Source: Streptococcus oralis
GTDB taxonomy: Bacteria; Bacillota; Bacilli; Lactobacillales; Streptococcaceae
DNA length: 57,995 nt
Direction: 5' to 3'
Assembly: GCF_001578935.1 (NCBI RefSeq)
Contig: NZ_KQ969522.1
Coordinates: 432,006-490,000 of the forward strand
The notes under the pieces: generated by a model
What the model saw: only the letters and a program-made list of their open reading frames with translations
What the model was told of the DNA's origin: nothing
Database searches by the model: none
Position numbers and translations under genes: made by a program
In this document: in pieces, positions 39,118 through 48,515 of the stretch
Numbering within the stretch: the stretch's first letter is position 1
How the letters are laid out: each line of letters begins with the position of its first letter

Positions 39118-40433
39118 TCGAATTCCCTCTTAAATCTAATAATTTGTCTAAATGTGTTGTCTTCCATCTCTGTTTCTAAAATAATGTTGTCATACTTATC
39201 TAAAATTTCTTTGACATTATTAAGCCCTAGACCTCTATTTCTTCCCTTGGTAGAGAAACCTAAGGCAAATAGGTCCTCTGAAGGAGTCATAGTGATTTTG
39301 CATGAATTCTGGATAACTATAACTGTTTCAAAATCCATCTTAATGACTGCAACTTCCATTTGTTTCAAATAACTATCTGCAGCACCTTCAACAGCATTGT
39401 TTAATAAAATGCTCATGATACGAACAAGATCAAGTAAATCTATTGACAGTCTAGTAATAATATCCTTTACTTCCAATGTAAACTCTACATCATTTTTTCG
39501 TGCATAGACAATCGATTGAGCAATTAAACTTCGTAAAGCAGAATCTTCTATATTATTTAAATCAAAGTAAGTATATTTTTCTGACCTCAATTTCTGATTT
39601 GCTTTTACTAAGACTTCATTGTAAACCCTGTTAATTTCTTGTAAATTTCCACTGTCAATCGCCATTTGCATGCTGACAAGCATCCCTGCATAGTCATGAC
39701 GAAAACCGCGAATTTCATTATACAACTCCACAATTTCATCAGTATAAGTCTGTAAATGTTTTTGTTCAAATTTTTTTTGTTTTAGAGCAATCTCTTTTTC
39801 AATTTGAACCTTGTGAGAATTCATTGCAAAGAAAATCAATAACAAGCAAATAAAAACAATGGTTGATAAAATACTTCCGAAGCTATTTAAATGATGAGTT
39901 GTACTTACTATATCTGAAATAAACAATAAGATATGCAAACCAAAGAAAGCAACTATTACTTTTTTTAAAAAAGGGTAGAGGTAATCTTTGTCAAAATATG
40001 TTATTTCCAAGTGGAAATAACGACTTATTTTTATAATAATAAAATAAGTCAACAATAATACTACCAAAAAGAATATACTTTTATATTGTAATACAAGACC
40101 ATCACCAATTATAGAAGATAATGTTACGGATATAAAAGTATGGGTACTATGATATGATAAGGATAGTAGTAAACTGATAAAAATTCCTTTATATTTTTCA
40201 TACTTCTTCAACTTTCTTAAATAGCCATACACAACCACAGGAAAGAAAAATTTAGACAAAGAAAAACCATCCACATATACTAGACTGATAACTTCTTCAA
40301 TTAAAAAAACTGATATACATGTGTAGCACAAAAAAATAATTTGTTCTTTTCTATTTACTTTACAAATCCATTCATAACTTTTGCTAATAATGAAAAAATA
40401 AAAAATAGCTATCCCTAACCCAAATAAATCCAT
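39114..40433 (-). CDS. comD: Competence pheromone receptor histidine kinase ComD
   Basis: 439 residues: six or seven membrane segments (about 1-210) that form the pheromone receptor, then a cytoplasmic HPK10-type kinase with the phospho-His in EIRGFRHDYAGML (near 243), the N box LLNNAVEGAADS and the glycine box KGRNRGLGLNNV. The first third is expected to be specific for the pheromone encoded just upstream. Starts 20 bases after comC. Confidence 0.96.
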   Translation of the reverse strand: MDLFGLGIAIFYFFIISKSYEWICKVNRKEQIIFLCYTCISVFLIEEVISLVYVDGFSLSKFFFPVVVYGYLRKLKKYEKYKGIFISLLLSLSYHSTHTFISVTLSSIIGDGLVLQYKSIFFLVVLLLTYFIIIKISRYFHLEITYFDKDYLYPFLKKVIVAFFGLHILLFISDIVSTTHHLNSFGSILSTIVFICLLLIFFAMNSHKVQIEKEIALKQKKFEQKHLQTYTDEIVELYNEIRGFRHDYAGMLVSMQMAIDSGNLQEINRVYNEVLVKANQKLRSEKYTYFDLNNIEDSALRSLIAQSIVYARKNDVEFTLEVKDIITRLSIDLLDLVRIMSILLNNAVEGAADSYLKQMEVAVIKMDFETVIVIQNSCKITMTPSEDLFALGFSTKGRNRGLGLNNVKEILDKYDNIILETEMEDNTFRQIIRFKREFE

Positions 40434-40453
40434 TACTCTTCACCTTTGTTTTA

Positions 40454-40579
40454 TTACTTTTTTCTTGGAAAAATAAGATTACGAATTGATTCTGAAATTC
40501 TCAAGTCTCCACCCCGAATCTCCTGCAATTCTGCCTCTGTTACCTCTTTAAATTGTTCCAACTTTACTGTATTTTTCAT
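40454..40579 (-). CDS. comC: Competence-stimulating peptide precursor ComC
   Basis: 41-residue peptide: leader MKNTVKLEQFKEVTEAELQE followed by IRGG, the double-glycine cleavage site used by ComAB, then the mature 17-residue pheromone DLRISESIRNLIFPRKK. It has an acidic first residue, Arg at position 3 and a basic C-terminus, as in other streptococcal CSPs. The ribosome site AGGAGA precedes the ATG. It is located between tRNA-Arg and comD as in all mitis-group streptococci. Confidence 0.95.
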   Translation of the reverse strand: MKNTVKLEQFKEVTEAELQEIRGGDLRISESIRNLIFPRKK

Positions 40580-40630
40580 AATGAAATCTCCTGTATTATT
40601 TTTTCTTTTTGTAAGTTAACTTACACACCT

Positions 40631-40636
40631 ATTATA
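40631..40636 (-). promoter_or_regulatory. -10 box of the comCDE promoter
   Basis: The minus strand reads TATAAT, 31 bases downstream of the ComE repeat and 51 bases before the comC ATG. No consensus -35 box is visible, as expected for an activator-dependent promoter. Confidence 0.8.
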
Positions 40637-40667
40637 CAAAATGAAGACCATGTAAGAAAAAATTCTT

Positions 40668-40697
40668 CCCAACTGTACATTTTTGAACCTGAAACGC
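40668..40697 (-). promoter_or_regulatory. ComE-binding direct repeat of comCDE
   Basis: On the minus strand GCGTTTCAG (40697-40689) and ACAGTTGGG (40676-40668) are separated by 12 bases, giving a 21-base period. They fit the ComE consensus aCAnTTcaG-N12-aCAgTTgaG. Confidence 0.85.
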
Positions 40698-40746
40698 ACT
40701 TTTTTAAGAAAAAAGCTGGGATTCATCCCAGCTTCGCATCTAAAAT

Positions 40747-40820
40747 TGATCCCAGCAGGATTCGAACCTGCGACCGTTCGCTTAGAAGGCGAATGCTCTA
40801 TCCAGCTGAGCTATGAGACC
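40747..40820 (-). tRNA. tRNA-Arg (TCT)
   Basis: 74 bases: acceptor GGTCTCA / TGGGATC (with G-T pairs), D-arm AGCTCAGCTGGATAGAGC, anticodon arm TTCGCCTTCTAAGCGAA with anticodon TCT, T-arm GCAGGTTCGAATCCTGC. No CCA encoded. Flanks comC. Confidence 0.96.
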
Positions 40821-40863
40821 TAACATGACCATTCTATCAAAAAACAAGAGCTAAGTCAATCTT

Positions 40864-41343
40864 CTATTTATGGTAAGGAGAACCCTGCTGAATTGTAAAA
40901 GCACGGTAAATTTGTTCAACTAAAACCAATCTCATTAACTGATGTGGTAATGTCAGACGTCCAAAACTGACAGAAAGATTGGCCCTATTTTTTACAATAG
41001 GAGCTAGACCCAAACTTCCTCCAATAATAAAAGTAAGCGTTGAATATCCTTTGATAGAAGCTTGCTCTAGTTGCTTACTAAATTCCTCTGAGGAGAATGT
41101 TTTTCCTTCAATGGCTAGTACAACGACAAAGTCTCTTTCTCCAACCTTAGAAAGAATTCTTTCACCTTCTGTTTCCAAGATTTTTTGATTTTCTAATTCA
41201 CTGGCTTTGTCAGGTGTCTTCTCATCAGTGAGCTCAATCATTTCTAATTTGGCGAAACGTGAAATTCGTTTGGTATATTCAGCAATTCCATCTTTAAGGT
41301 ATTTTTCTTTTAATTTTCCTACTGTTACAATTTTTATTTTCAT
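40864..41343 (-). CDS. rlmH: 23S rRNA (pseudouridine1915-N3)-methyltransferase RlmH
   Basis: 159 residues of the SPOUT family; methylates pseudouridine 1915 in helix 69. Typical start [23 protein letters not shown]-binding knot [11 protein letters not shown] and end [18 protein letters not shown]...SPYHK. Length is normal. Divergent from htrA, with DnaA-box-like sites between them. Confidence 0.96.
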   Translation of the reverse strand: MKIKIVTVGKLKEKYLKDGIAEYTKRISRFAKLEMIELTDEKTPDKASELENQKILETEGERILSKVGERDFVVVLAIEGKTFSSEEFSKQLEQASIKGYSTLTFIIGGSLGLAPIVKNRANLSVSFGRLTLPHQLMRLVLVEQIYRAFTIQQGSPYHK

Positions 41344-41357
41344 TCTTCTATTCTATC

Positions 41358-41443
41358 ATATCCACACTTCATTTCACATCTTATACACAAAAAAATCATT
41401 CAAAATTACTAGTGAATTCACAGAATAAAGTGAGTTATCCACA
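41358..41443. promoter_or_regulatory. DnaA-box cluster between rlmH and htrA
   Basis: TTATCCACA (perfect) at 41435-41443, TTATACACA (TTATNCACA) at 41381-41389, and ATATCCACA (8 of 9) at 41358-41366, all on the plus strand. They lie about 2.3 kb upstream of dnaA and may titrate DnaA or regulate the flanking genes. Confidence 0.65.
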
Positions 41444-41464
41444 ACTTGTGTAAAACTTTAAACT

Positions 41465-41497
41465 TTTAAGTTTGGATTAAGTTAATAGGTTTATAAT
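41465..41497 (+). promoter_or_regulatory. CiaR box and -10 element of htrA
   Basis: TTTAAG-TTTGG-ATTAAG (41465-41481) fits the CiaR direct repeat TTTAAG-N5-TTTAAG at 11 of 12 bases. TATAAT follows at 41492-41497, a spacing of ten bases, the usual CiaR promoter layout. htrA is a known CiaRH target. Confidence 0.88.
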
Positions 41498-41528
41498 CTG
41501 AGTAAATAAATAACAAACGGAGGCGTTT

Positions 41529-42725
41529 ATGAAACACTTACAAAAATTTTACAAAAAAGGAGTTAAAGTTCTTGTAATCATTCTAATAGGATTTTTAAGT
41601 GGTGCATTAGGAAGTTTCGTAACATTACAACTTTATCAAAAACAAGGAAATCAAGCTACAAATAATAATTCTGGCACTGTCACTCAAACATCCTATAAGA
41701 ATGAAAATTCAACCACTCAAGCAGTAAATAAAGTTAAGGATGCTGTTGTCTCAGTCATTACTTATTCTTCTTCTAGCAGTAGACAAAGTAGTGTATTTAA
41801 TGCTGACGACACTAATTCTGATTCAGACAATCAACAAATCGCAAGTGAGGGATCAGGTGTTATCTATAAAAAGGATGATAAAGATGCCTATCTTGTAACT
41901 AATACTCACGTTATTAATGGAGCTTCAAAAGTTGATATACGCTTGGCTGATGGTACCAAGGTTCCTGGTGAAATTGTCGGATCTGATACCTTCTCTGATA
42001 TTGCTGTCGTTAAAATTTCTTCAGAAAAAGTTACAACAGTAGCAGAATTTGGGGATTCAAGTCAACTTAGTGTTGGAGAAACAGCGATTGCTATCGGTAG
42101 TCCTCTAGGTTCAGAATATGCTAACACAGTTACACAGGGGATTATTTCAAGTCTTAATCGAAATGTTTCTCTAAAATCTGAAGATGGTCAAGCTATTTCA
42201 ACAAAAGCCATTCAAACAGATACAGCCATTAACCCTGGTAACTCTGGTGGTCCACTTGTAAACATTCAAGGACAAGTAATTGGTATTACATCAAGTAAAA
42301 TTGCAAGTAATGGTGGAACATCTGTAGAAGGTCTTGGTTTTGCAATTCCTTCAAACGATGCACAAAATATCATTAAACAGCTTGAAAGTGATGGTAAAGT
42401 GACTCGTCCTGCTCTTGGAATTCAAATGGTCAATCTATCAAATGTTGGAGCTAGTGATCTTAGAAAACTTAACATTCCAAGTGGCCTCACTTCAGGTGTA
42501 GTTGTTCGATCTGTTCAAAACAATATGCCAGCAAATGGACATCTTCAAAAATACGATGTCATTACCAAAGTTGACGATAAAGAGATTGCTTCATCAACAG
42601 ACCTACAACACGCTCTTTACAATCATGCTATCGGAGATACTATCAAAGTAACCTACTACCGTAATGGTAAGGAGGAAACAACCTCAATTAAACTAGATAA
42701 GAATTCTGGAGATTTAGAGTCTTAA
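41529..42725 (+). CDS. htrA: Surface serine protease HtrA (DegP family)
   Basis: 398 residues: N-terminal membrane anchor (about 12-33), Ser/Asn-rich spacer, trypsin-like domain with catalytic His in VTNTHVING, Asp in TFSDIAVV and Ser in NPGNSGGPL, then one PDZ domain (about 295-385). It degrades misfolded exported proteins and, in pneumococcus, the competence pheromone. GGAGG precedes the start. parB follows after 57 bases, likely in the same transcript. Confidence 0.97.
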   Translation: MKHLQKFYKKGVKVLVIILIGFLSGALGSFVTLQLYQKQGNQATNNNSGTVTQTSYKNENSTTQAVNKVKDAVVSVITYSSSSSRQSSVFNADDTNSDSDNQQIASEGSGVIYKKDDKDAYLVTNTHVINGASKVDIRLADGTKVPGEIVGSDTFSDIAVVKISSEKVTTVAEFGDSSQLSVGETAIAIGSPLGSEYANTVTQGIISSLNRNVSLKSEDGQAISTKAIQTDTAINPGNSGGPLVNIQGQVIGITSSKIASNGGTSVEGLGFAIPSNDAQNIIKQLESDGKVTRPALGIQMVNLSNVGASDLRKLNIPSGLTSGVVVRSVQNNMPANGHLQKYDVITKVDDKEIASSTDLQHALYNHAIGDTIKVTYYRNGKEETTSIKLDKNSGDLES

Positions 42726-42782
42726 TTGACATAAGTGTAAAGAAAACTTTACAGAAAGTAAAAGATATGTTAGTGTAGAATC

Positions 42783-43540
42783 ATGGAAAAATTTGAAATG
42801 ATTTCTATCTCTGAAATACAAAAGAATCCTTACCAACCTCGGAAAGAATTTGATGCAGATAAAATAAAGGAATTAGCTCAGTCAATCAAAGAAAATGGGC
42901 TCATCCAACCAATCATCGTTCGTCAATCTCCTGTAATTGGTTATGAAATCCTTGCAGGAGAGAGACGATATCGAGCTTCTCTCTTGGCTGGTCTGACCTC
43001 TATTCCAGCCGTTGTAAAGCACCTCTCAGATCAGGAAATGATGATCCAGTCAATCATTGAGAATTTGCAGAGAGAAAATTTAAATCCTGTTGAAGAAGCA
43101 CGCGCCTACGAATCTTTAGTAGAAAAAGGATTTACTCACACTGAGATAGCGGATAAAATGGGGAAATCTCGTCCTTATATCACTAATTTTATTCGTTTAC
43201 TTTCCCTACCAGAATATATCTTAGCTGAAGTAGAAAATGGAAAAATTTCTCAAGCGCATGCACGTTCACTAGTTGGTTTGGACAAAGAGCAGCAAGACTA
43301 TTTCTTCCAACTAATCAAAAATGAAGACATCTCTGTTAGAAAGTTGGAAACACTTCTTACAGAAAAAAAAACAAGAAGCAGAAAAAAAGTGATTCTTTCA
43401 TCAAATACGAAGAAGATCAATTAAAAAAACTACTCGGTTTAAGTGTAGAAATTAAACTTTCAAAAAGAGATACCGGAAAGATTATTATCTCCTTTTCAAG
43501 TCAAGAAGAATACGATAGAATTATTAACAGCCTGAAATAA
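42783..43540 (+). pseudogene. parB: Chromosome-partitioning protein ParB (Spo0J), frameshifted
   Basis: The intact N-terminal frame (42783-43424, 213 residues) has the ParB/CTPase domain with GYEILAGERRYRAS and IIENLQRENLNPVEEARAY and the parS-binding HTH (THTEIADKMGKSRPYITNFI). The run of nine A at 43363-43371 is one base short: with ten, the frame continues as KKNKKQKKSDSFIKYEEDQL...SSQEEYDRIINSLK to the stop at 43538-43540, giving 252 residues, the length I recall for pneumococcal ParB. As sequenced, the protein ends in TRSRKKVILSSNTKKIN and lacks the C-terminal dimerisation domain. Could be real, slippage-corrected, or a homopolymer sequencing error. Confidence 0.88.
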
Positions 43541-43756
43541 GGCTGTTCTTTTATTTTCTTAACCCACAAATTTATCCACTAATTTTTTTATCAAAAACCC
43601 TATTGAATCAAGGAAATAGCTATTTATCCCCAACCTGTGGATAAATACTGCTAACATTGTGGATTCTTTTCCCCAATCTGTGGAAAAATCCTACTATCTA
43701 TGGTAAAATAAGTCTAGCACTAAACTACTAAAATCATAGTAAAGGAGGAAAACTAG
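43541..43756. promoter_or_regulatory. oriC region upstream of dnaA with DnaA boxes
   Basis: 216 bases without a gene. Boxes: TTATCCACT (43572-43580), TTATCCCCA (43624-43632), perfect TGTGGATAA on the minus strand (43636-43644), TGTGGATTC (43658-43666, 7 of 9) and TGTGGAAAA (43679-43687). AT-rich flanks. The dnaA promoter (TATGGTAAAAT region near 43700) is also here. Confidence 0.85.
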
Positions 43757-45118
43757 TTGAAAGAAAAGCAATTTTGGAATCGTATTTTAGAATTTGCTCA
43801 AGAAAGATTGACTCGATCTATGTATGATTTCTATGCTACACCTGCTGAACTCATCAAAGTAGAAGAAAATACAGCTACTATATTTCTACCGAGATCAGAG
43901 ATGGAAATGGTGTGGGAAAAGCAATTAAAAGATATTATCATTGCTGCTGGTTTTGAAATTTATGATTCTGAAATCAAACCTCACTATATTTTTACTAAAC
44001 CTCAGAGTACAGAATCTCCTCAAGTAAATGATACGAGTAGTGTCTCTACTTACGATTATACACCTATACTACCAACGATTCCCTATTCTGAAACAGGATT
44101 AAAAGAAAAATATACCTTTGATAACTTTATTCAAGGCGATGGGAATGTTTGGGCGGTGTCTGCTGCACTAGCTGTATCTGAAGATTTAGCTCTGACTTAT
44201 AATCCTCTTTTCATCTATGGAGGACCTGGTCTTGGAAAGACTCACTTGCTCAATGCGATTGGAAATGAGATTTTGAAAAATATTCCTGATGCGCGTGTCA
44301 AGTACATTCCTGCCGAAAGCTTTATCAATGACTTTCTTGAACACTTACGACTTGGGGAAATGGAAAAGTTCAAAAAGACTTACCGTAGTCTTGATCTCTT
44401 GTTGATCGATGATATCCAATCTCTCAGTGGCAAAAAAGTCGCGACCCAGGAAGAATTTTTCAATACCTTCAATGCTCTTCATGATAAGCAGAAACAGATT
44501 GTCCTAACCAGTGATCGAAGTCCTAAACACCTAGAAGGACTTGAAGAGAGACTTGTCACGCGCTTTAGCTGGGGATTGACGCAAAATATCACTCCTCCTG
44601 ACTTTGAGACACGTATCGCCATTCTTCAAAGTAAAACAGAGCACTTGGATTACCATTTCCAAAGTGATACTCTGGAATACTTGGCTGGCCAATTTGATTC
44701 AAATGTTCGAGAATTGGAAGGAGCAATCAACGATATCACTTTAATTGCCAGAGTGAAGAAGATTAAAGACATCACCATTGATATTGCTGCAGAAGCTATT
44801 AGAGCACGTAAGCAAGACGCCCGCCAGATACTTGTTATTCCAATTGAGAAAATCCAAACTGAAGTTGGTAATTTTTATGGAGTGAGCGTCAAAGAAATGA
44901 AGGGGACGAGACGAGTTCAGAACATCGTTTTGGCACGTCAGGTTGCTATGTATCTAGCTAGAGAACTGACAGATAACAGTCTTCCAAAAATCGGAAAAGA
45001 ATTTGGCGGAAAGGATCACACCACCGTTATTCATGCCCATGCTAAAATCAAATCATTGATTGACGAAGACGATAATTTACGTTTAGAAATAGAAGCAATC
45101 AAAAAGAAAATTAAGTAG
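43757..45118 (+). CDS. dnaA: Chromosomal replication initiator DnaA
   Basis: 453-residue AAA+ initiator: N-terminal domain I ([18 protein letters not shown]), short linker (about 85-110), AAA+ domain with Walker [11 protein letters not shown] (about 154-163) and Walker [13 protein letters not shown], and the C-terminal DnaA-box-binding HTH with the signature [15 protein letters not shown]. Start codon is TTG at 43757 behind AAAGGAGG (43741-43748). Confidence 0.98.
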   Translation: MKEKQFWNRILEFAQERLTRSMYDFYATPAELIKVEENTATIFLPRSEMEMVWEKQLKDIIIAAGFEIYDSEIKPHYIFTKPQSTESPQVNDTSSVSTYDYTPILPTIPYSETGLKEKYTFDNFIQGDGNVWAVSAALAVSEDLALTYNPLFIYGGPGLGKTHLLNAIGNEILKNIPDARVKYIPAESFINDFLEHLRLGEMEKFKKTYRSLDLLLIDDIQSLSGKKVATQEEFFNTFNALHDKQKQIVLTSDRSPKHLEGLEERLVTRFSWGLTQNITPPDFETRIAILQSKTEHLDYHFQSDTLEYLAGQFDSNVRELEGAINDITLIARVKKIKDITIDIAAEAIRARKQDARQILVIPIEKIQTEVGNFYGVSVKEMKGTRRVQNIVLARQVAMYLARELTDNSLPKIGKEFGGKDHTTVIHAHAKIKSLIDEDDNLRLEIEAIKKKIK

Positions 45119-45276
45119 CTTGTGGATAACTTTTCTTTTCTTATCTTTTTTATCCACATTTTTTAAACAAGCTTAGAAGCTTAAGTTTACTAAATAGTAC
45201 CCAGTTTTCCACAGAATTCACACACTCTATTATTACTATTAACTTTCTAATACTAAAAATAAATAAAGGAGAATCC
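45119..45276. promoter_or_regulatory. oriC region between dnaA and dnaN with DnaA boxes
   Basis: Perfect boxes TGTGGATAA (minus, 45121-45129) and TTATCCACA (plus, 45150-45158) face each other across a T-rich stretch of 20 bases; TTTTCCACA lies at 45205-45213. The AT-rich stretch from 45159 is the likely unwinding element. The dnaN ribosome site AAAGGAG ends the region. Confidence 0.85.
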
Positions 45277-46413
45277 ATGATTCATTTTTCAATCAATAAA
45301 AATTTATTTCTACAAGCCTTAAATACCACAAAACGAGCAATCAGCTCTAAAAATGCTATTCCAATTTTATCAACAATCAAAATTGACGTTACCAATGAAG
45401 GAATTACTTTAATTGGATCAAACGGTCAAATTTCTATTGAAAATTTCATTTCTCAAAAGAATGAAGATGCTGGTCTCTTGATTACTTCTTTGGGTTCGAT
45501 TCTTCTTGAAGCTTCTTTCTTTATCAATGTGGTATCCAGTCTTCCAGATGTAACGCTAGATTTCAAAGAGATTGAACAAAAACAAATTGTCTTAACTAGT
45601 GGCAAGTCAGAAATTACTCTAAAAGGAAAAGATAGCGAACAGTACCCACGAATCCAAGAAATTTCAGCAAGCACACCTTTGGTTCTTGAAACCAAACTAC
45701 TCAAGAAAATTATCAATGAAACAGCTTTTGCTGCAAGTACGCAAGAGAGTCGTCCTATCTTAACAGGTGTTCATTTTGTATTAAGCCAAAACAAAGAACT
45801 AAAAACAGTTGCGACAGACTCACACCGACTTAGCCAGAAGAAATTGACTCTTGAAAAAAATGGAGATGATTTCGATGTGGTAATTCCTAGTCGATCTCTC
45901 CGCGAATTTTCAGCGGTATTTACAGATGATATTGAAACTGTAGAGATTTTCTTTGCAAATAATCAAATCCTCTTTAGAAGCGAAAATATTAGCTTCTACA
46001 CTCGTCTCCTAGAAGGTAATTATCCTGATACAGATCGTTTGATTCCAACAGACTTTAACACTACAATTACTTTTGATGTGGTTAATTTGCGTCAATCTAT
46101 GGAGCGTGCACGTCTCTTATCAAGTGCGACTCAAAATGGTACTGTGAAGCTTGAAATTAAAGGTGGAGTTGTTAGCGCCCATGTTCACTCTCCAGAGGTT
46201 GGTAAAGTAAACGAAGAAATCGATACGGAGCAGGTGACCGGGGATGATTTGACTATTAGTTTCAACCCAACTTACTTGATTGATTCCCTCAAGGCTTTAA
46301 ATAGCGAAAAGGTGACTATTAGCTTTATCTCAGCAGTTCGTCCATTTACTCTTGTGCCAACAGATACTGACGAAGATTTTATGCAGCTTATCACACCAGT
46401 TCGTACAAATTAA
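45277..46413 (+). CDS. dnaN: DNA polymerase III sliding clamp, beta subunit
   Basis: 378-residue ring-forming processivity clamp. Start MIHFSINKNLFLQALNTTKR, the three-domain repeat organisation, SRPILTGVHF and the C-terminal FMQLITPVR of the partner-binding pocket are all present. Standard position after dnaA. Confidence 0.98.
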   Translation: MIHFSINKNLFLQALNTTKRAISSKNAIPILSTIKIDVTNEGITLIGSNGQISIENFISQKNEDAGLLITSLGSILLEASFFINVVSSLPDVTLDFKEIEQKQIVLTSGKSEITLKGKDSEQYPRIQEISASTPLVLETKLLKKIINETAFAASTQESRPILTGVHFVLSQNKELKTVATDSHRLSQKKLTLEKNGDDFDVVIPSRSLREFSAVFTDDIETVEIFFANNQILFRSENISFYTRLLEGNYPDTDRLIPTDFNTTITFDVVNLRQSMERARLLSSATQNGTVKLEIKGGVVSAHVHSPEVGKVNEEIDTEQVTGDDLTISFNPTYLIDSLKALNSEKVTISFISAVRPFTLVPTDTDEDFMQLITPVRTN

Positions 46414-46416
46414 GTG

Positions 46417-46445
46417 AAAGAGGTTGAGCCTGGCTCGCCTCTTTT
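46417..46445 (+). terminator. Terminator after dnaN
   Basis: AAAGAGG-TT-GAGC-CTG-GCTC-G-CCTCTTTT forms a stem with one small internal loop followed by T residues. Confidence 0.75.
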
Positions 46446-46477
46446 ATGATATAATCAAAAAAGAAAAGGAGAGTAGT

Positions 46478-46672
46478 ATGTATCAAGTTGGAAATTTTGT
46501 TGAGATGAAAAAGCCACATGCTTGCACAATTAAATCAACAGGTAAAAAAGCCAATCGTTGGGAAATTACACGTTTAGGGGCAGATATCAAAATCAAATGT
46601 AGCAATTGTGACCACCTTGTCATGATGAGTCGCTATGATTTTGAACGAAAAATGAATAAGATTATTGACTAA
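46478..46672 (+). CDS. DUF951 family small zinc-ribbon-like protein
   Basis: 64 residues, MYQVGNFVEMKKPHACTIKS..., with a conserved KPHAC and a later CSNCDHLVM motif whose cysteines could bind metal. Function unknown; the family commonly sits between dnaN and ychF in Firmicutes. The frame is open from 46424, but 46478 has AAAGGAGAG upstream and gives the family length, and the longer form would include the dnaN terminator. Confidence 0.88.
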   Translation: MYQVGNFVEMKKPHACTIKSTGKKANRWEITRLGADIKIKCSNCDHLVMMSRYDFERKMNKIID

Positions 46673-46713
46673 GAACCCTTAGTTAGAGGGTTAGCAAGTT
46701 TTCCCTTTTTGTG

Positions 46714-46722
46714 TTATAATGT
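46714..46722 (+). promoter_or_regulatory. Extended -10 promoter of ychF
   Basis: TGTTATAAT (TG-N-TATAAT) lies 34 bases before the ychF ATG. Confidence 0.65.
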
Positions 46723-46756
46723 TAGGGATTGAAATGAGAACGGAGAATGAGAAACT

Positions 46757-47872
46757 ATGGCTTTAACAGCAGGTATCGTTGGTTTGCCAAACGTTGGTAA
46801 ATCAACCCTTTTTAATGCAATTACAAAAGCAGGAGCAGAGGCAGCAAACTACCCATTTGCGACTATTGATCCAAACGTTGGAATGGTTGAAGTTCCAGAT
46901 GAACGCCTACAAAAACTAACGGAAATGATTACACCTAAAAAGACAGTTCCAACAACATTTGAATTTACAGATATTGCAGGGATTGTAAAAGGAGCTTCAA
47001 AAGGAGAAGGGCTAGGGAATAAATTCTTGGCCAATATTCGTGAAGTAGACGCGATTGTTCACGTAGTTCGTGCTTTTGATGACGAAAATGTTATGCGCGA
47101 GCAAGGACGTGAAGACGCCTTTGTGGATCCACTTGCAGATATTGATACCATTAACCTAGAGTTGATTCTTGCTGACTTAGAATCAGTTAATAAACGCTAT
47201 GCGCGTGTAGAAAAGATGGCACGTACGCAAAAAGATAAAGAATCAGTAGCAGAGTTTAACGTTCTTCAAAAGATTAAACCAGTCCTTGAAGATGGAAAAT
47301 CAGCTCGTACCATTGAATTCACAGATGAGGAACAAAAGGTTGTCAAAGGTCTCTTCCTTTTGACCACTAAACCAGTTCTTTATGTTGCTAATGTGGATGA
47401 GGATGTAGTTTCAGATCCAGACTCTATCGACTATGTTAAACAAATTCGAGAATTTGCAGCGACAGAAAATGCTGAAGTAGTCGTTATTTCTGCGCGTGCT
47501 GAGGAAGAAATTTCTGAGTTAGACGACGAGGATAAGCAAGAGTTTCTTGAAGCACTTGGTTTGACTGAATCAGGCGTTGACAAGTTGACTCGTGCAGCCT
47601 ATCACTTGCTTGGACTTGGAACTTACTTCACAGCTGGTGAAAAAGAAGTCCGTGCTTGGACCTTTAAGCGAGGGGTGAAAGCTCCTCAAGCAGCTGGTAT
47701 TATCCACTCAGACTTTGAAAAAGGGTTTATTCGTGCAGTAACCATGTCATATGATGATTTAGTGAAATATGGATCTGAAAAGGCTGTAAAAGAAGCTGGA
47801 CGTTTGCGTGAAGAAGGAAAAGAATATATCGTTCAAGATGGCGATATCATGGAATTCCGCTTTAACGTTTAA
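46757..47872 (+). CDS. ychF: Redox-regulated ATPase/GTPase YchF
   Basis: 371-residue Obg-related P-loop NTPase with G1 [12 protein letters not shown] (about 8-19), G3 [17 protein letters not shown], a helical insertion, and a C-terminal TGS domain. It prefers ATP to GTP in characterised members and binds ribosomes. Length is normal. Confidence 0.97.
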   Translation: MALTAGIVGLPNVGKSTLFNAITKAGAEAANYPFATIDPNVGMVEVPDERLQKLTEMITPKKTVPTTFEFTDIAGIVKGASKGEGLGNKFLANIREVDAIVHVVRAFDDENVMREQGREDAFVDPLADIDTINLELILADLESVNKRYARVEKMARTQKDKESVAEFNVLQKIKPVLEDGKSARTIEFTDEEQKVVKGLFLLTTKPVLYVANVDEDVVSDPDSIDYVKQIREFAATENAEVVVISARAEEEISELDDEDKQEFLEALGLTESGVDKLTRAAYHLLGLGTYFTAGEKEVRAWTFKRGVKAPQAAGIIHSDFEKGFIRAVTMSYDDLVKYGSEKAVKEAGRLREEGKEYIVQDGDIMEFRFNV

Positions 47873-47898
47873 TAACATTTAATAAATAGTGTCAATTA

Positions 47899-47924
47899 GG
47901 TTGGAAAAAAATTCCAACCCTTTT
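47899..47924 (+). terminator. Terminator after ychF
   Basis: GGTTGGAA-loop-TTCCAACC forms an eight-pair stem followed by CTTTTGG. It lies just before pth and could be partial. Confidence 0.75.
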
Positions 47925-47945
47925 GGCTTTTGAAAGGAAAAATAA

Positions 47946-48515
47946 ATGACTAAATTACTTGTTGGATTAGGAAATCCAGGGGATAAATATTTTGAAACCA
48001 AACACAATGTTGGATTTATGTTGATTGACCAACTAGCTAAAAAGCAAAACGTCACTTTTACACATGACAAGATATTTCAAGCTGACCTAGCATCTTTTTT
48101 CCTCAATGGAGAAAAAATTTATCTCGTCAAACCAACAACATTTATGAATGAAAGTGGAAAAGCGGTTCATGCTTTATTGACTTACTATGGTTTGGATATT
48201 GAAGATTTACTCGTTATTTACGACGATCTTGACATGGAAGTTGGGAAACTTCGTTTAAGAGCAAAGGGCTCAGCAGGTGGTCATAATGGTATCAAGTCTA
48301 TTATTCAACATATAGGGACTCAGGTATTTAACCGTGTTAAAATAGGTATTGGAAGACCTAAAAAAGGCATGTCAGTTGTTCATCATGTTTTAAGTAAGTT
48401 TGATCAGGATGACTATGTGGGTATTTTACAGTCTATTGACAAGGTTGACGATGCTGTAAACTACTATTTACAAGAGAAAAACTTTGAGAAAACAATGCAG
48501 AGGTATAATGGTTAA
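47946..48515 (+). CDS. pth: Peptidyl-tRNA hydrolase
   Basis: 189 residues; recycles peptidyl-tRNA that has dropped off ribosomes. Signatures: [20 protein letters not shown] with catalytic His20, [10 protein letters not shown], the Asp in YDDLDMEVG, and GGHNGIKSI. Its stop is directly followed by the mfd start. Confidence 0.97.
   Translation: MTKLLVGLGNPGDKYFETKHNVGFMLIDQLAKKQNVTFTHDKIFQADLASFFLNGEKIYLVKPTTFMNESGKAVHALLTYYGLDIEDLLVIYDDLDMEVGKLRLRAKGSAGGHNGIKSIIQHIGTQVFNRVKIGIGRPKKGMSVVHHVLSKFDQDDYVGILQSIDKVDDAVNYYLQEKNFEKTMQRYNG

Noticed and set aside
40553..40816. Open frame across the comC promoter and tRNA-Arg on the plus strand
   Set aside because: It overlaps a clear tRNA and the ComE repeat, has no ribosome site, and resembles no protein I recognise.
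46424..46477. Longer start for the DUF951 protein
   Set aside because: The extension contains the dnaN terminator, and AAAGGAG precedes the ATG at 46478.
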